This document shows, in pieces, positions 1 through 5,754 of a stretch of 7,164 nt of DNA. Position numbers and translations under genes: made by a program. A model generated the notes under the pieces. It had not been told where the DNA came from. It searched no databases and saw nothing but the letters and a program-made list of their open reading frames with translations. This DNA comes from TMED27 sp050633165. GTDB lineage: Bacteria > Pseudomonadota > Alphaproteobacteria > Micavibrionales > Micavibrionaceae. Where the stretch lies: NCBI GenBank assembly GCA_050633165.1, contig JBOEFZ010000052.1, positions 1-7,164 on the forward strand, read 5' to 3'. Position 1 is the stretch's first letter. Each line of letters opens with the position of its first letter.

Positions 1-2
1 TT

Positions 3-269
3 TTGGAGGAATTGCTGGTCACGCAAGCCGAGATCATCGAAAAAGCATCTGCGCTGGTGAAACCGGGGGGGAAGCTTGTCTATGCGACATGCTCGCTCTT
101 GACGGAGGAAAATGAACAGCAGATCGAAAAATTCCTCGCTGCCCATGGTGATGAATTTGAAGTTCAGCCTGTGCCAGAGCGTTTAGGCAACCCTTTCCTA
201 CGCATGACCCCGCACCGCCACCAAACGGACGGGTTTTTCACGGCCGTGTTAGTGCGTAAGGCTGCTTAA
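3..269 (+). CDS. rsmB: RsmB/NOP-family rRNA (cytosine-5) methyltransferase, C-terminal fragment
   Basis: This is the 3' end of a gene that begins upstream of the window; 88 codons are visible. The family uses S-adenosylmethionine to methylate C5 of a cytosine in 16S rRNA (C967 for E. coli RsmB). The fragment carries the end of the Rossmann-like catalytic domain: a GGKLVYATCSLLTEEN stretch whose TCS cysteine (codon at 90-92) corresponds to the family's catalytic motif VI cysteine, and the closing DGFFTAVLVRK strand, very like E. coli RsmB (LVYATCS...DGFFYAKL). The PC motif, SAM-binding loop and N-terminal NusB-like domain would lie upstream and cannot be seen. An RsmF-type or other Nol1/Nop2/Sun paralogue is possible, so the symbol is less certain than the family. 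Its TAA stop overlaps the stop of the convergent chemoreceptor gene. Confidence 0.88.
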   Translation: MEELLVTQAEIIEKASALVKPGGKLVYATCSLLTEENEQQIEKFLAAHGDEFEVQPVPERLGNPFLRMTPHRHQTDGFFTAVLVRKAA

Positions 270-1564
270 GAAATTTTGCTAAGCTCGGCCATAAAGTCTT
301 CCATTTGCACGAGAAGGTCTTCAATTTTTTTACGGCTATCGGTGGATAGGGTATTTGTGGCTTGCATGACGTGTTGGCTGATTTCATTAACCCGCATAAT
401 TTCGCTGCCGATATTTTGAACCTCTTGTGCGGCGGCGGTTGTTGATGATGAAGCCCGCTCCGCATTCTGTGCGATGTCTTTTGTGGCGGCATTTTGTTCC
501 TCGATGGTCGCCGCGACGATGGAAGAGGCCTCATTAATCTGGGAAATTGTTGCGCCAATACCATCGAAGGCGGAAACAGCATTCTGTGTCGCGTCCTGCA
601 CCTTATCAATTTGTGTGCGGATTTCTTCGGTGGCTTTTGCGGTTTCGGAAGCCAGATCTTTAACCTCGGACGCAACGACGGCAAAGCCTTTGCCCGCCTC
701 ACCCGCGCGGGCGGCCTCAATGGTGGCGTTGAGGGCGAGGAGATTTGTCTGCTCGGCAATTTCTTCGATCAAATTGGTAACCTCGTTAATGGAATTGGCG
801 GATTCGGCCAAATTTCCGATCACGAGGCGCGTACTTTCAGCATCTTTGACAGCCTGACCGGATATGGAGGCGGTACGGGTGATTTGCTCGCTAATCTCCG
901 CGATGGAAGCAGATAACTCTTCGATAGCCGCAGAAATCGTTTGTACATTCATCGAGGCTTCATTCGCACCGGAAACCGCGCTATCCGATCCTTGGCGGGT
1001 ATTTTCGACGGTTTGTTCCATGCTATTGGCGTTTACTTCGAGCGTTTCCACCGCCGTTCCGATTTCCTCGACAACGTTTTTCAGGGATTGATCGACATCA
1101 TTGGCAATAACGCCAAAATCTTTCATTTTATCGGCGACGCTTTGGGTGGCGCGATTAATGATGCGTGCACCGTTTAGCATGCTGCCCTCTAAACCATTCT
1201 CGAGGATGCGGCGGAAATATTGATTGTGGCTGACATATTCCATGGCGGCGCTGGATTCACGGATGTAAGCATCGATAGTATCTGCCATATCATTGAGTGA
1301 CCAAAAGAGTGCCGCCGCGTCGGAAGCTTCGTTAATATCCGTAATGCGTGTTTCAAAATCACCACGCCCGAGCAATTGCGCAAAAGATGTCGCCTCTTTG
1401 AAATTGGATTTTACGCACTGAAGAGAGACAAAAACAGCGCCCAAAAACGCAACGGCAAGCGCTGCGGAGATGTAGGAAAAAGGCGCAAGCACGCAACCGG
1501 CAATACAAAAAGCACATCCGGTGAGATAATAAGGTACCTTAGAGAGAGAAAATAAATTCGTCAT
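266..1564 (-). CDS. Methyl-accepting chemotaxis protein, Aer-like, no periplasmic domain
   Basis: This is a chemoreceptor that would control CheA/CheW signalling to the flagellar motor. Reading from ATG at 1564 gives 432 residues. Two close hydrophobic segments (about residues 10-28 and 31-50) form a membrane hairpin with almost no periplasmic loop. A HAMP-like linker follows (GDFETRITD near 68-76), then a long helical signalling domain. The hairpin tip is the hallmark of the family (EQTNLLALNATIEAARAGEA at about 271-290, then GKGFAVVASEVKDLA). No CheR-binding pentapeptide ends the protein. The ATG is preferred over the GTG at 1573 because the AAGG at 1577-1574 sits 9 nt before the ATG but directly abuts the GTG. 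The upstream PAS gene overlaps it by 26 bp in another frame, so the two are probably translationally coupled. Lacking its own outer sensor, it most likely takes its input from that PAS protein (inference). Confidence 0.93.
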   Translation of the reverse strand: MTNLFSLSKVPYYLTGCAFCIAGCVLAPFSYISAALAVAFLGAVFVSLQCVKSNFKEATSFAQLLGRGDFETRITDINEASDAAALFWSLNDMADTIDAYIRESSAAMEYVSHNQYFRRILENGLEGSMLNGARIINRATQSVADKMKDFGVIANDVDQSLKNVVEEIGTAVETLEVNANSMEQTVENTRQGSDSAVSGANEASMNVQTISAAIEELSASIAEISEQITRTASISGQAVKDAESTRLVIGNLAESANSINEVTNLIEEIAEQTNLLALNATIEAARAGEAGKGFAVVASEVKDLASETAKATEEIRTQIDKVQDATQNAVSAFDGIGATISQINEASSIVAATIEEQNAATKDIAQNAERASSSTTAAAQEVQNIGSEIMRVNEISQHVMQATNTLSTDSRKKIEDLLVQMEDFMAELSKIS

Positions 1565-2063
1565 AACCGACACCCTTGTCTTGTAAAATTTTCAATAGCA
1601 TTTGATACGCGCTGTTCATACCGTCCTTGCGGTTAGCAAAGCGCTCTTCTTCTTCCAATAGTGTTTTATAAAGAGGAATAATGGTTTCATCCAAAACCCG
1701 ACGATCCGGTGTCCGGCGGTTGGAATGATAACCGATAATCTGACCCGCCTCATCAAAGCTCGGGGTGACATGCGCAAAAACCCAATAATGATCACCATTG
1801 GCAGAGCGGTTCACGACATAGGCGAAGATTTCTTTTTTATCTTGCTCGACCGTATCCCAGAGCAATTTAAACACACAACGCGGCATATCCGGATGGCGGA
1901 TGATGCTATGGGGTGCACCAATGAGCTCTTGCTCGCTATAGCCTGCTAAATCGATAAATAAACGATTGCCGTACAAAATCCGTCCCTTAAGGTCGGTCTT
2001 GCTAACAATTAATTCATTATCCCCAAAGGTGCGTTCTACACCGCTCAAAGAAACTTCTTTCAT
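1539..2063 (-). CDS. Stand-alone Aer-type PAS domain sensor protein
   Basis: This is a soluble 174-residue protein with one PAS domain (about 15-120) and a helical C-terminal extension (about 121-174) ending YDEFIFSL. The PAS core closely resembles the FAD-binding PAS of E. coli Aer: SKTDLKGRILYGN, AGYSEQELIG, PHSIIRHPDMP (51-61) and NGDHYWVFAHVTP (89-101). In Aer the RHPD residues equivalent to 56-59 here are needed for FAD binding (known for Aer, inferred here). It has no membrane segment or transmitter and is followed at once by an MCP gene, so the pair probably divides the jobs that Aer performs in one chain: redox or oxygen sensing here, signalling in the partner. The ATG has an AGGG 7 nt upstream (2074-2071 on the minus strand). 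An FNR-type palindrome lies 35 bp upstream. Flavin binding is not proven by the sequence, and haem or another ligand is possible. Confidence 0.9.
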   Translation of the reverse strand: MKEVSLSGVERTFGDNELIVSKTDLKGRILYGNRLFIDLAGYSEQELIGAPHSIIRHPDMPRCVFKLLWDTVEQDKKEIFAYVVNRSANGDHYWVFAHVTPSFDEAGQIIGYHSNRRTPDRRVLDETIIPLYKTLLEEEERFANRKDGMNSAYQMLLKILQDKGVGYDEFIFSL

Positions 2064-2071
2064 TCAATAAC

Positions 2072-2094
2072 CCTATCATAAATTAGGCGATAGG
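2072..2094 (-). promoter_or_regulatory. Inverted repeat overlapping the PAS gene ribosome binding site
   Basis: The minus strand reads CCTATC, an 11-nt loop, then GATAGG; the outer flanks add AACC/GGTT pairing if one C is bulged. The second arm contains the AGG of the likely Shine-Dalgarno for the PAS gene. If it is transcribed, the hairpin could hide the ribosome binding site. A TATGAT hexamer in the loop/arm region is also a possible -10, in which case the arm would be DNA only. The sequence does not decide between these. Confidence 0.35.
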
Positions 2095-2097
2095 TTT

Positions 2098-2111
2098 TTG
2101 ATTAAAATCAA
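2098..2111. promoter_or_regulatory. FNR/FixK-type operator (TTGAT-N4-ATCAA)
   Basis: TTGATTAAAATCAA is an exact match to the 5-4-5 palindrome bound by FNR, Anr, FnrL and FixK-type regulators. The centre at 2104.5 is about 42 bp from the A of the PAS start codon and about 92 bp upstream of the predicted rpmH transcription start. Because rpmH has its own near-consensus promoter, the Aer-like PAS/MCP operon is the more natural target. Whether the site activates or represses is open: the PAS Shine-Dalgarno position suggests transcription starts upstream of it, which would put the site at or beyond the promoter. No regulator gene is visible in the window. Confidence 0.6.
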
Positions 2112-2161
2112 TTTGGTTATGTCTATATATGCGCTTCTTTATTTTTAAGGTGCTATAGTGT

Positions 2162-2190
2162 TTGACAATATTATATTTGATCGTTATAAA
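2162..2190 (+). promoter_or_regulatory. Sigma-70 promoter for rpmH
   Basis: A perfect -35 hexamer TTGACA (2162-2167) is followed by a 17-bp spacer and a -10 TATAAA (2185-2190, five of six consensus bases). Transcription should start near 2197, leaving a leader of about 29 nt before the rpmH ATG. A strong constitutive promoter is expected for a ribosomal protein gene and would also drive rnpA and the genes beyond. An extra TGCTATAGT at 2151-2159 looks like an extended -10 but has no matching -35. Confidence 0.8.
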
Positions 2191-2225
2191 GCCTCCACAA
2201 TTAAGAATTTAAAAGAGATTTAGAT

Positions 2226-2360
2226 ATGAAACGTACATTTCAACCCAGCCGCATTGTCCGCGCTCGTCGTCACGGTTTCCGTTCACGCATGGCAACCAAA
2301 AATGGTCGCGCCGTTCTTGCTCGCCGCCGTGCAAAGGGACGCAAGGTTTTAAGCGCGTAA
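2226..2360 (+). CDS. rpmH: 50S ribosomal protein L34
   Basis: This is a 44-residue, very basic protein beginning MKRTFQPSRIVRARRHGF and ending RRRAKGRKVLSA. It matches the full length and sequence of bacterial L34, including the near-invariant KRTFQPS start and the HGFRSRM and GRAVLARRRAKGR segments. L34 is a late-assembling protein of the large ribosomal subunit that contacts 23S rRNA. The ATG at 2226 follows a weak purine-rich AGAG (2214-2217). It heads the rpmH-rnpA-yidD-yidC-engB run, and a terminator-like hairpin follows directly. Confidence 0.98.
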   Translation: MKRTFQPSRIVRARRHGFRSRMATKNGRAVLARRRAKGRKVLSA

Positions 2361-2383
2361 GCATTAAACCGGATACAGATTTT

Positions 2384-2412
2384 AAAAGGCTGGCACTTTG
2401 CCGGCCTTTTTT
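2384..2412 (+). terminator. Intrinsic terminator/attenuator between rpmH and rnpA
   Basis: The stem AAAAGGCTGGC (2384-2394) pairs with GCCGGCCTTTT (2400-2410) through eleven positions including one G-U pair, around a five-base loop. A run of six T (2407-2412) follows. This is a classic Rho-independent structure 23 nt after the rpmH stop and 21 nt before the rnpA start. Since rnpA has no obvious promoter of its own, it probably works as a partial terminator, making L34 mRNA more abundant than the downstream message (inference). Confidence 0.85.
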
Positions 2413-2433
2413 ATTAGGGTAGGGTTATTGCCT

Positions 2434-2802
2434 ATGCATGCATCAAAAGAACAACAAGCAAGCTTAACGCGCCTTAAAAAACGCGCCGATTTTTTAACGG
2501 TGCAAAGCAAGGGGAGAAAATGGGTGAGCCAGAGCCTCATCCTCCAGACCCGCCCCAATGAAAGTGGAGAGACGCGCGTCGGCTTTACCGTGACAAAACG
2601 AACGGATAAATCGGCGGTAAAACGCAACCGGATTAAACGGCGCATGCGTGCAGTTGCCGCCGATATTTTACCAAAAAACGCAAAAAGTGGTCAAGATTAT
2701 ATCCTTGTCGGACGCCAACAAACGGCAACGCGCCCTTATGAAACATTGTGCAAAGATCTCAAATGGTGCTTACGCAAATTAGATTTGAAAAGAGAACCTT
2801 AG
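2434..2802 (+). CDS. rnpA: Ribonuclease P protein component
   Basis: This is the protein subunit of RNase P (122 residues, normal family length), which helps the catalytic RNA cut 5' leaders from pre-tRNAs. Diagnostic features are LKKRADFLTVQSKGRKW near residues 14-30, RVGFTVTKR at 48-56, and the RNR box KRNRIKRRMR at 63-72 that binds RNase P RNA, followed by a basic C-terminus. Conserved aromatic residues include F20. The ATG at 2434 is chosen because AGGG (2421-2424) lies 9 nt before it. A longer in-frame reading from TTG at 2398 would start inside the terminator stem and is unlikely. It is the second gene of the run, and its stop codon lies in a 9-bp repeat. Confidence 0.96.
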   Translation: MHASKEQQASLTRLKKRADFLTVQSKGRKWVSQSLILQTRPNESGETRVGFTVTKRTDKSAVKRNRIKRRMRAVAADILPKNAKSGQDYILVGRQQTATRPYETLCKDLKWCLRKLDLKREP

Positions 2803-2853
2803 TGGTGAAAGCAGCGACTGCGGCTCGCCAATCGTTTGGCGAAGCCTTAGTGG
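2797..2853 (+). repeat. 9-bp direct repeat flanking a small hairpin at the rnpA stop codon
   Basis: CCTTAGTGG occurs at 2797-2805 (containing the rnpA TAG stop) and again at 2845-2853. Between them lies a hairpin: GGCTCGCCAA (2822-2831) pairs with TTGGCGAAGCC (2836-2846) apart from one bulged base, around a TCGT loop. The arrangement resembles a tiny palindromic insert with a target duplication, or a local 48-bp duplication that has diverged. No U-run follows, so it is not a standard terminator. Confidence 0.55.
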
Positions 2854-2872
2854 CGTTTGAGCGTAAAACAAA

Positions 2873-3085
2873 ATGAAAGCAATCTTGAAATTCATCATCC
2901 GCGCCTATGCCCTCATCCTCTCTCCCTTCATCGGGCGAAGCTGCCGCTTTACGCCGTCTTGCTCGGCCTATGCACATGAAGCGATTGATAAATACGGCGC
3001 GATCAAGGGCGGATGGATGGCGGTGAAACGCATTTTACGGTGTCATCCGTTTAATAAAGATCATCCGTATGATCCTGTGCCTTGA
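2873..3085 (+). CDS. yidD: Membrane protein insertion efficiency factor YidD
   Basis: This is a 70-residue protein with the full YidD pattern: an amphipathic N-terminal helix (MKAILKFIIRAYALILSPFI), the core GRSCRFTPSCSAYAHEAIDKYGAIKGGWM (19-47), and the RILRCHPF end with a third conserved cysteine. YidD lies at the inner face of the membrane and improves Sec/YidC-dependent insertion; its exact mechanism is unsettled. It sits between rnpA and yidC, as in many bacteria. The ATG at 2873 is the first possible start because an in-frame TAA lies at 2864-2866. No Shine-Dalgarno precedes it, only an A-rich stretch, so translation may be weak or depend on rnpA translation. Confidence 0.96.
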   Translation: MKAILKFIIRAYALILSPFIGRSCRFTPSCSAYAHEAIDKYGAIKGGWMAVKRILRCHPFNKDHPYDPVP

Positions 3086-3139
3086 TTGGTGCGCGGGCTT
3101 GTTCTATAACCGCATGGAATTATAAAGGAATACAGCACG

Positions 3140-5026
3140 ATGAATCCCAATCAAAATGATAAAATGCATCCCGAAGATATGCGCAATATGGTCATCTTTT
3201 TTGTCCTCGCGGCGATGCTGTATTTCGGTTACTCCCATTTTGTCATGAAGCCGCAGAACGAGGCAATGATCGCCAAACAAGCGATTGAGCAGCAAAAAGA
3301 AGTGCTAGGGATTAGTGATGTTCCCAAAATTATCCCGCGCGCCGAGGCATTAGAAGCCGCAACCCCATCAACCGCGCAGCGTATCACCATCGATAACGGC
3401 GCGCTTAAGGGAAGCTTTTCAACCAAAGGTGCGGCAATTGATGACATCGCCCTATCCAATTATTTCCAAACCTTGGACAAGGATGAAAATGTCGTTATCC
3501 TTTCCCCCCGCAACACCGATTTCCCGCGCCGTGTTGAATATGGCTGGGTTGCGGCGGATAAAGCGGTGAAGACACCGGATGAAAATACGGTTTGGGCGGT
3601 AAAGGGAAACAAGACCCTAAGCCAGGATGCGCCCGTAACATTGGTTTGGAATAACGGGCAAGGGCTTACCTTTGAACGTCGCCTCGCAATTGACGAGAAA
3701 TTCATGCTGAGCGTGACGCAATTGGTGCGTAATACAGGCACAAAAACCGTGAAGCTCTACTCTTATGGATTGATAACCCAACAAGGCCAGCCGCCCTATT
3801 TCGCCGGAACATGGATTTCGCATGAAGGCCCTATCGGCTATGTTGGGGATGAACTTCATGATCCGAGCTATAAGGATATGCGCAAAAATGGCGCGCAGAG
3901 CTATAAGGCCAACCAAGGCTGGATCGGGATCACGGATAAATACTGGCTCATGACCCTTATTCCCGCGCAGGGCGAGGATGTAACCTATCGCTTTAACTAT
4001 GCCGGAACGCGTAAAGACGAGAATAATGTCGGGCGTTTCCAAACCGATTATCTGGGCGGCGCGCAAGAAATCGCGGCGGGCGAAAGCATTGAAACACAAA
4101 GCCGCCTTTTCCTTGGGGCAAAGCAGGTTCTAACGCTTGAGCAATACGCCAAGGACGCCGATATCCCGCGTTTTGATCTGGCGGTGAATTTCGGCCTGCT
4201 TTGGTTTTTGTCCAAACCGTTTTTCCACATTTTGCATTACGCAGGGGAATTTATTGGCAATTTCGGGTTGGCGATTATCTTCCTAACTGTGCTTATTCGC
4301 GGCGCGGTTTTTCCGCTCACCAATATGAGCTACCGCAGCTTCGCCAAGATGAAAAAGGTTGCCCCGCAAATCAGTGATTTGCGCGAAAAGCACGGCGAAG
4401 ATAAGCAAAAGATGCAGCAAGAATTGGTCAAGATGTACCAAAAAGAGGGCGTAAACCCGATGGCGGGATGCTTTCCGATCTTGCTACAAATTCCAATTTT
4501 CTTTGCGCTGTATAAAGTTTTGTTCATCACGATCGAAATGCGCCACGCGCCATTTTATGGTTGGATTGATGATCTATCCGCCGCCGACCCGACCAGCATC
4601 TTTAACCTATTCGGCCTCATCCCATGGGATCCGCCGAGTGTTCTGATGATCGGGGTTTGGCCTTGTTTGATGCTGCTCGCGATGCTGATGCAAAAAAACC
4701 TCAACCCACCACCGCAGGATAAATTGCAAAAGGACATCGCCACATGGATGCCATTCATGTTCGCCTTCATCATGTCGAAATTCGCGGCTGGGTTGGTGAT
4801 ATACTGGACATTCTCTGCCTTTATCGGTGTATTACAGCAAATCATCATTATGAAGAGCATGAATGTACCAATTCACCTGTTCGGCGAAACCTCCGAAGAA
4901 GAGATTGAAGAGGCGAATAAAGCCGAGAAAGAAGAAGAGCAGGCCGAAGAGGAAGAAGCGGTTAAGGACGAAAAGCCGAAAAAAATATCGAAGCCTAAAC
5001 CTAAGAAGAGTAAAAAGAAAAAATAA
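3140..5026 (+). CDS. yidC: Membrane protein insertase YidC
   Basis: This is the inner-membrane insertase of the YidC/Oxa1/Alb3 family (628 residues, somewhat long for a Gram-negative YidC). It has an N-terminal membrane segment (17-34), a large periplasmic P1 domain (about 80-335), and a C-terminal five-helix insertase core: a helix near 370-395 with the groove arginine in LTVLIRGAVFPL (R387), a cytoplasmic helical hairpin (398-438, MKKVAPQISDLREKHGEDKQ), GVNPMAGCFPILLQIPIFFA (437-456), a segment near 500-518 and a last one at 537-572. The tail after about 580 is unusual: roughly 25 residues rich in Glu, then a Lys/Pro end (KPKPKKSKKKK). AAGGA at 3125-3129 lies 10 nt before the ATG. It is preceded by yidD and followed by engB, as in other Alphaproteobacteria. 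Confidence 0.98.
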   Translation: MNPNQNDKMHPEDMRNMVIFFVLAAMLYFGYSHFVMKPQNEAMIAKQAIEQQKEVLGISDVPKIIPRAEALEAATPSTAQRITIDNGALKGSFSTKGAAIDDIALSNYFQTLDKDENVVILSPRNTDFPRRVEYGWVAADKAVKTPDENTVWAVKGNKTLSQDAPVTLVWNNGQGLTFERRLAIDEKFMLSVTQLVRNTGTKTVKLYSYGLITQQGQPPYFAGTWISHEGPIGYVGDELHDPSYKDMRKNGAQSYKANQGWIGITDKYWLMTLIPAQGEDVTYRFNYAGTRKDENNVGRFQTDYLGGAQEIAAGESIETQSRLFLGAKQVLTLEQYAKDADIPRFDLAVNFGLLWFLSKPFFHILHYAGEFIGNFGLAIIFLTVLIRGAVFPLTNMSYRSFAKMKKVAPQISDLREKHGEDKQKMQQELVKMYQKEGVNPMAGCFPILLQIPIFFALYKVLFITIEMRHAPFYGWIDDLSAADPTSIFNLFGLIPWDPPSVLMIGVWPCLMLLAMLMQKNLNPPPQDKLQKDIATWMPFMFAFIMSKFAAGLVIYWTFSAFIGVLQQIIIMKSMNVPIHLFGETSEEEIEEANKAEKEEEQAEEEEAVKDEKPKKISKPKPKKSKKKK

Positions 5027-5030
5027 TATG

Positions 5031-5108
5031 AACCACCACGCGCACAACGAACACAACGATTTTTAATTTTGTTGTATAACCGTTGTGGTCGTGGTGGTCG
5101 TTGTGGTT
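5031..5108. repeat. Long imperfect inverted repeat made of 9-bp units between yidC and engB
   Basis: The arms 5031-5058 and 5081-5108 are reverse complements at 23 of 28 positions, around a 22-base AT-rich loop. The right arm is three tandem 9-mers (CGTTGTGGT, CGTGGTGGT, CGTTGTGGT), and the left arm is three related units ending CACG/AACG. The repeat permits another pairing register: 5032-5040 with 5090-5098 plus 5043-5049 with 5081-5087. There is no trailing T-run, so it is not a typical terminator. It fills the yidC-engB gap and ends 6 bp before the engB ATG, so it could affect engB translation or mRNA stability. Confidence 0.75.
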
Positions 5109-5114
5109 CAAAAT

Positions 5115-5750
5115 ATGCAAAGAGAAGAATTTTCAAACCAAGAAATCGAATCTGCCCGAAAACTCTTCGGCGGGAACTGCGATTTCATGCTTGGCGTTGC
5201 GGGATTAAACCAATTGCCCGACTCCGCAATGGCGGAGGTCGCGTTTGCAGGGCGCTCGAACGTGGGAAAATCATCCCTCCTCAACGCCCTCACCAACCGT
5301 AAAACGCTCGCCAAAACCTCCAACACGCCGGGTCGAACGCAGCAGCTCAACTATTTTAATCTCGGCGATAAAATGTACATCGTTGATATGCCCGGCTATG
5401 GCTATGCCAAGGTTTCCAAATCTCAACGCGACGCATGGACGCAGCTTATCTTCGATTATCTTCGCGGACGCCCGACGCTACGCTGCGTATTTATTCTAAT
5501 CGATGCGCGTCATGGGTTAAAAGATTCCGATATTACCCTTATGGAGATGCTGGACGAAGCCGCCGTAACCTACCGCATTATCCTGACCAAATCGGATAAG
5601 GTAAAGCGCGAGGAATTGGAAAAGGTGACGAACAAAACACTTGAGGTCATCAAAAAACACGCCGCCGCCTTCCCCGCGCTGCACGCGACATCCTCGCATA
5701 AGGGCGGTGGTCTGCCCGAATTACGGGCCATACTGGCATCATATTCATAA
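5115..5750 (+). CDS. engB: Ribosome biogenesis GTP-binding protein EngB (YihA/YsxC)
   Basis: This is a TRAFAC-class GTPase needed for assembly of the 50S subunit; 211 residues is the normal family length. All GTPase motifs are present: G1 GRSNVGKSS (46-54), G2 region TPGRTQ (71-76), G3 DMPGYGYAKV (91-100), G4 TKSD (158-161) and G5 TSS (192-194), followed by the KGGGLPELR helix region. Reading from the ATG at 5115 is preferred. A GTG at 5085 in the same frame would add a valine run encoded by the repeat units, which is not a plausible N-terminus. No Shine-Dalgarno is visible before the ATG; the right arm of the inverted repeat occupies that place, so the start remains slightly uncertain and translation may be structure-controlled. 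It follows yidC as in many Alphaproteobacteria; the next gene is convergent rather than the common argB. Confidence 0.96.
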   Translation: MQREEFSNQEIESARKLFGGNCDFMLGVAGLNQLPDSAMAEVAFAGRSNVGKSSLLNALTNRKTLAKTSNTPGRTQQLNYFNLGDKMYIVDMPGYGYAKVSKSQRDAWTQLIFDYLRGRPTLRCVFILIDARHGLKDSDITLMEMLDEAAVTYRIILTKSDKVKREELEKVTNKTLEVIKKHAAAFPALHATSSHKGGGLPELRAILASYS

Positions 5751-5754
5751 TAGC

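Noticed and set aside
238..759. 173-codon minus-strand ORF overlapping the chemoreceptor
   Set aside because: It is an alternative frame of the MCP gene, with a low-complexity Pro/Arg/Lys-rich translation and no family resemblance.
474..1177. Overlapping + strand ORFs (474-857, 494-916, 864-1091, 941-1177) within the chemoreceptor gene
   Set aside because: They lie antisense to a clear MCP coding sequence, show no recognisable domains, and arise from the GC-rich codon pattern of the real gene.
1539..1573. Frameshift splitting a single PAS-MCP protein
   Set aside because: The PAS protein has a complete typical C-terminus and the MCP has its own Shine-Dalgarno and N-terminal membrane hairpin, so two coupled genes explain the sequence better.
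2398..2433. N-terminal extension of rnpA from TTG 2398
   Set aside because: It begins inside the terminator stem and lacks a ribosome binding site; ATG 2434 has AGGG at good spacing and gives the usual length.
3617..4099. 160-codon minus-strand ORF inside yidC
   Set aside because: It is antisense to the conserved periplasmic domain of YidC, with no ribosome binding site or domain.
4863..5066. 67-codon basic ORF overlapping the yidC 3' end
   Set aside because: It is a +1-frame shadow of the Glu/Lys-rich tail codons. Only its last 12 codons, outside yidC, deserve a mention and are listed as a weak finding.
5085..5114. Valine-run N-terminal extension of EngB from GTG 5085
   Set aside because: The codons are the 9-bp repeat units of the intergenic inverted repeat; EngB homologues begin near the 5115 ATG.
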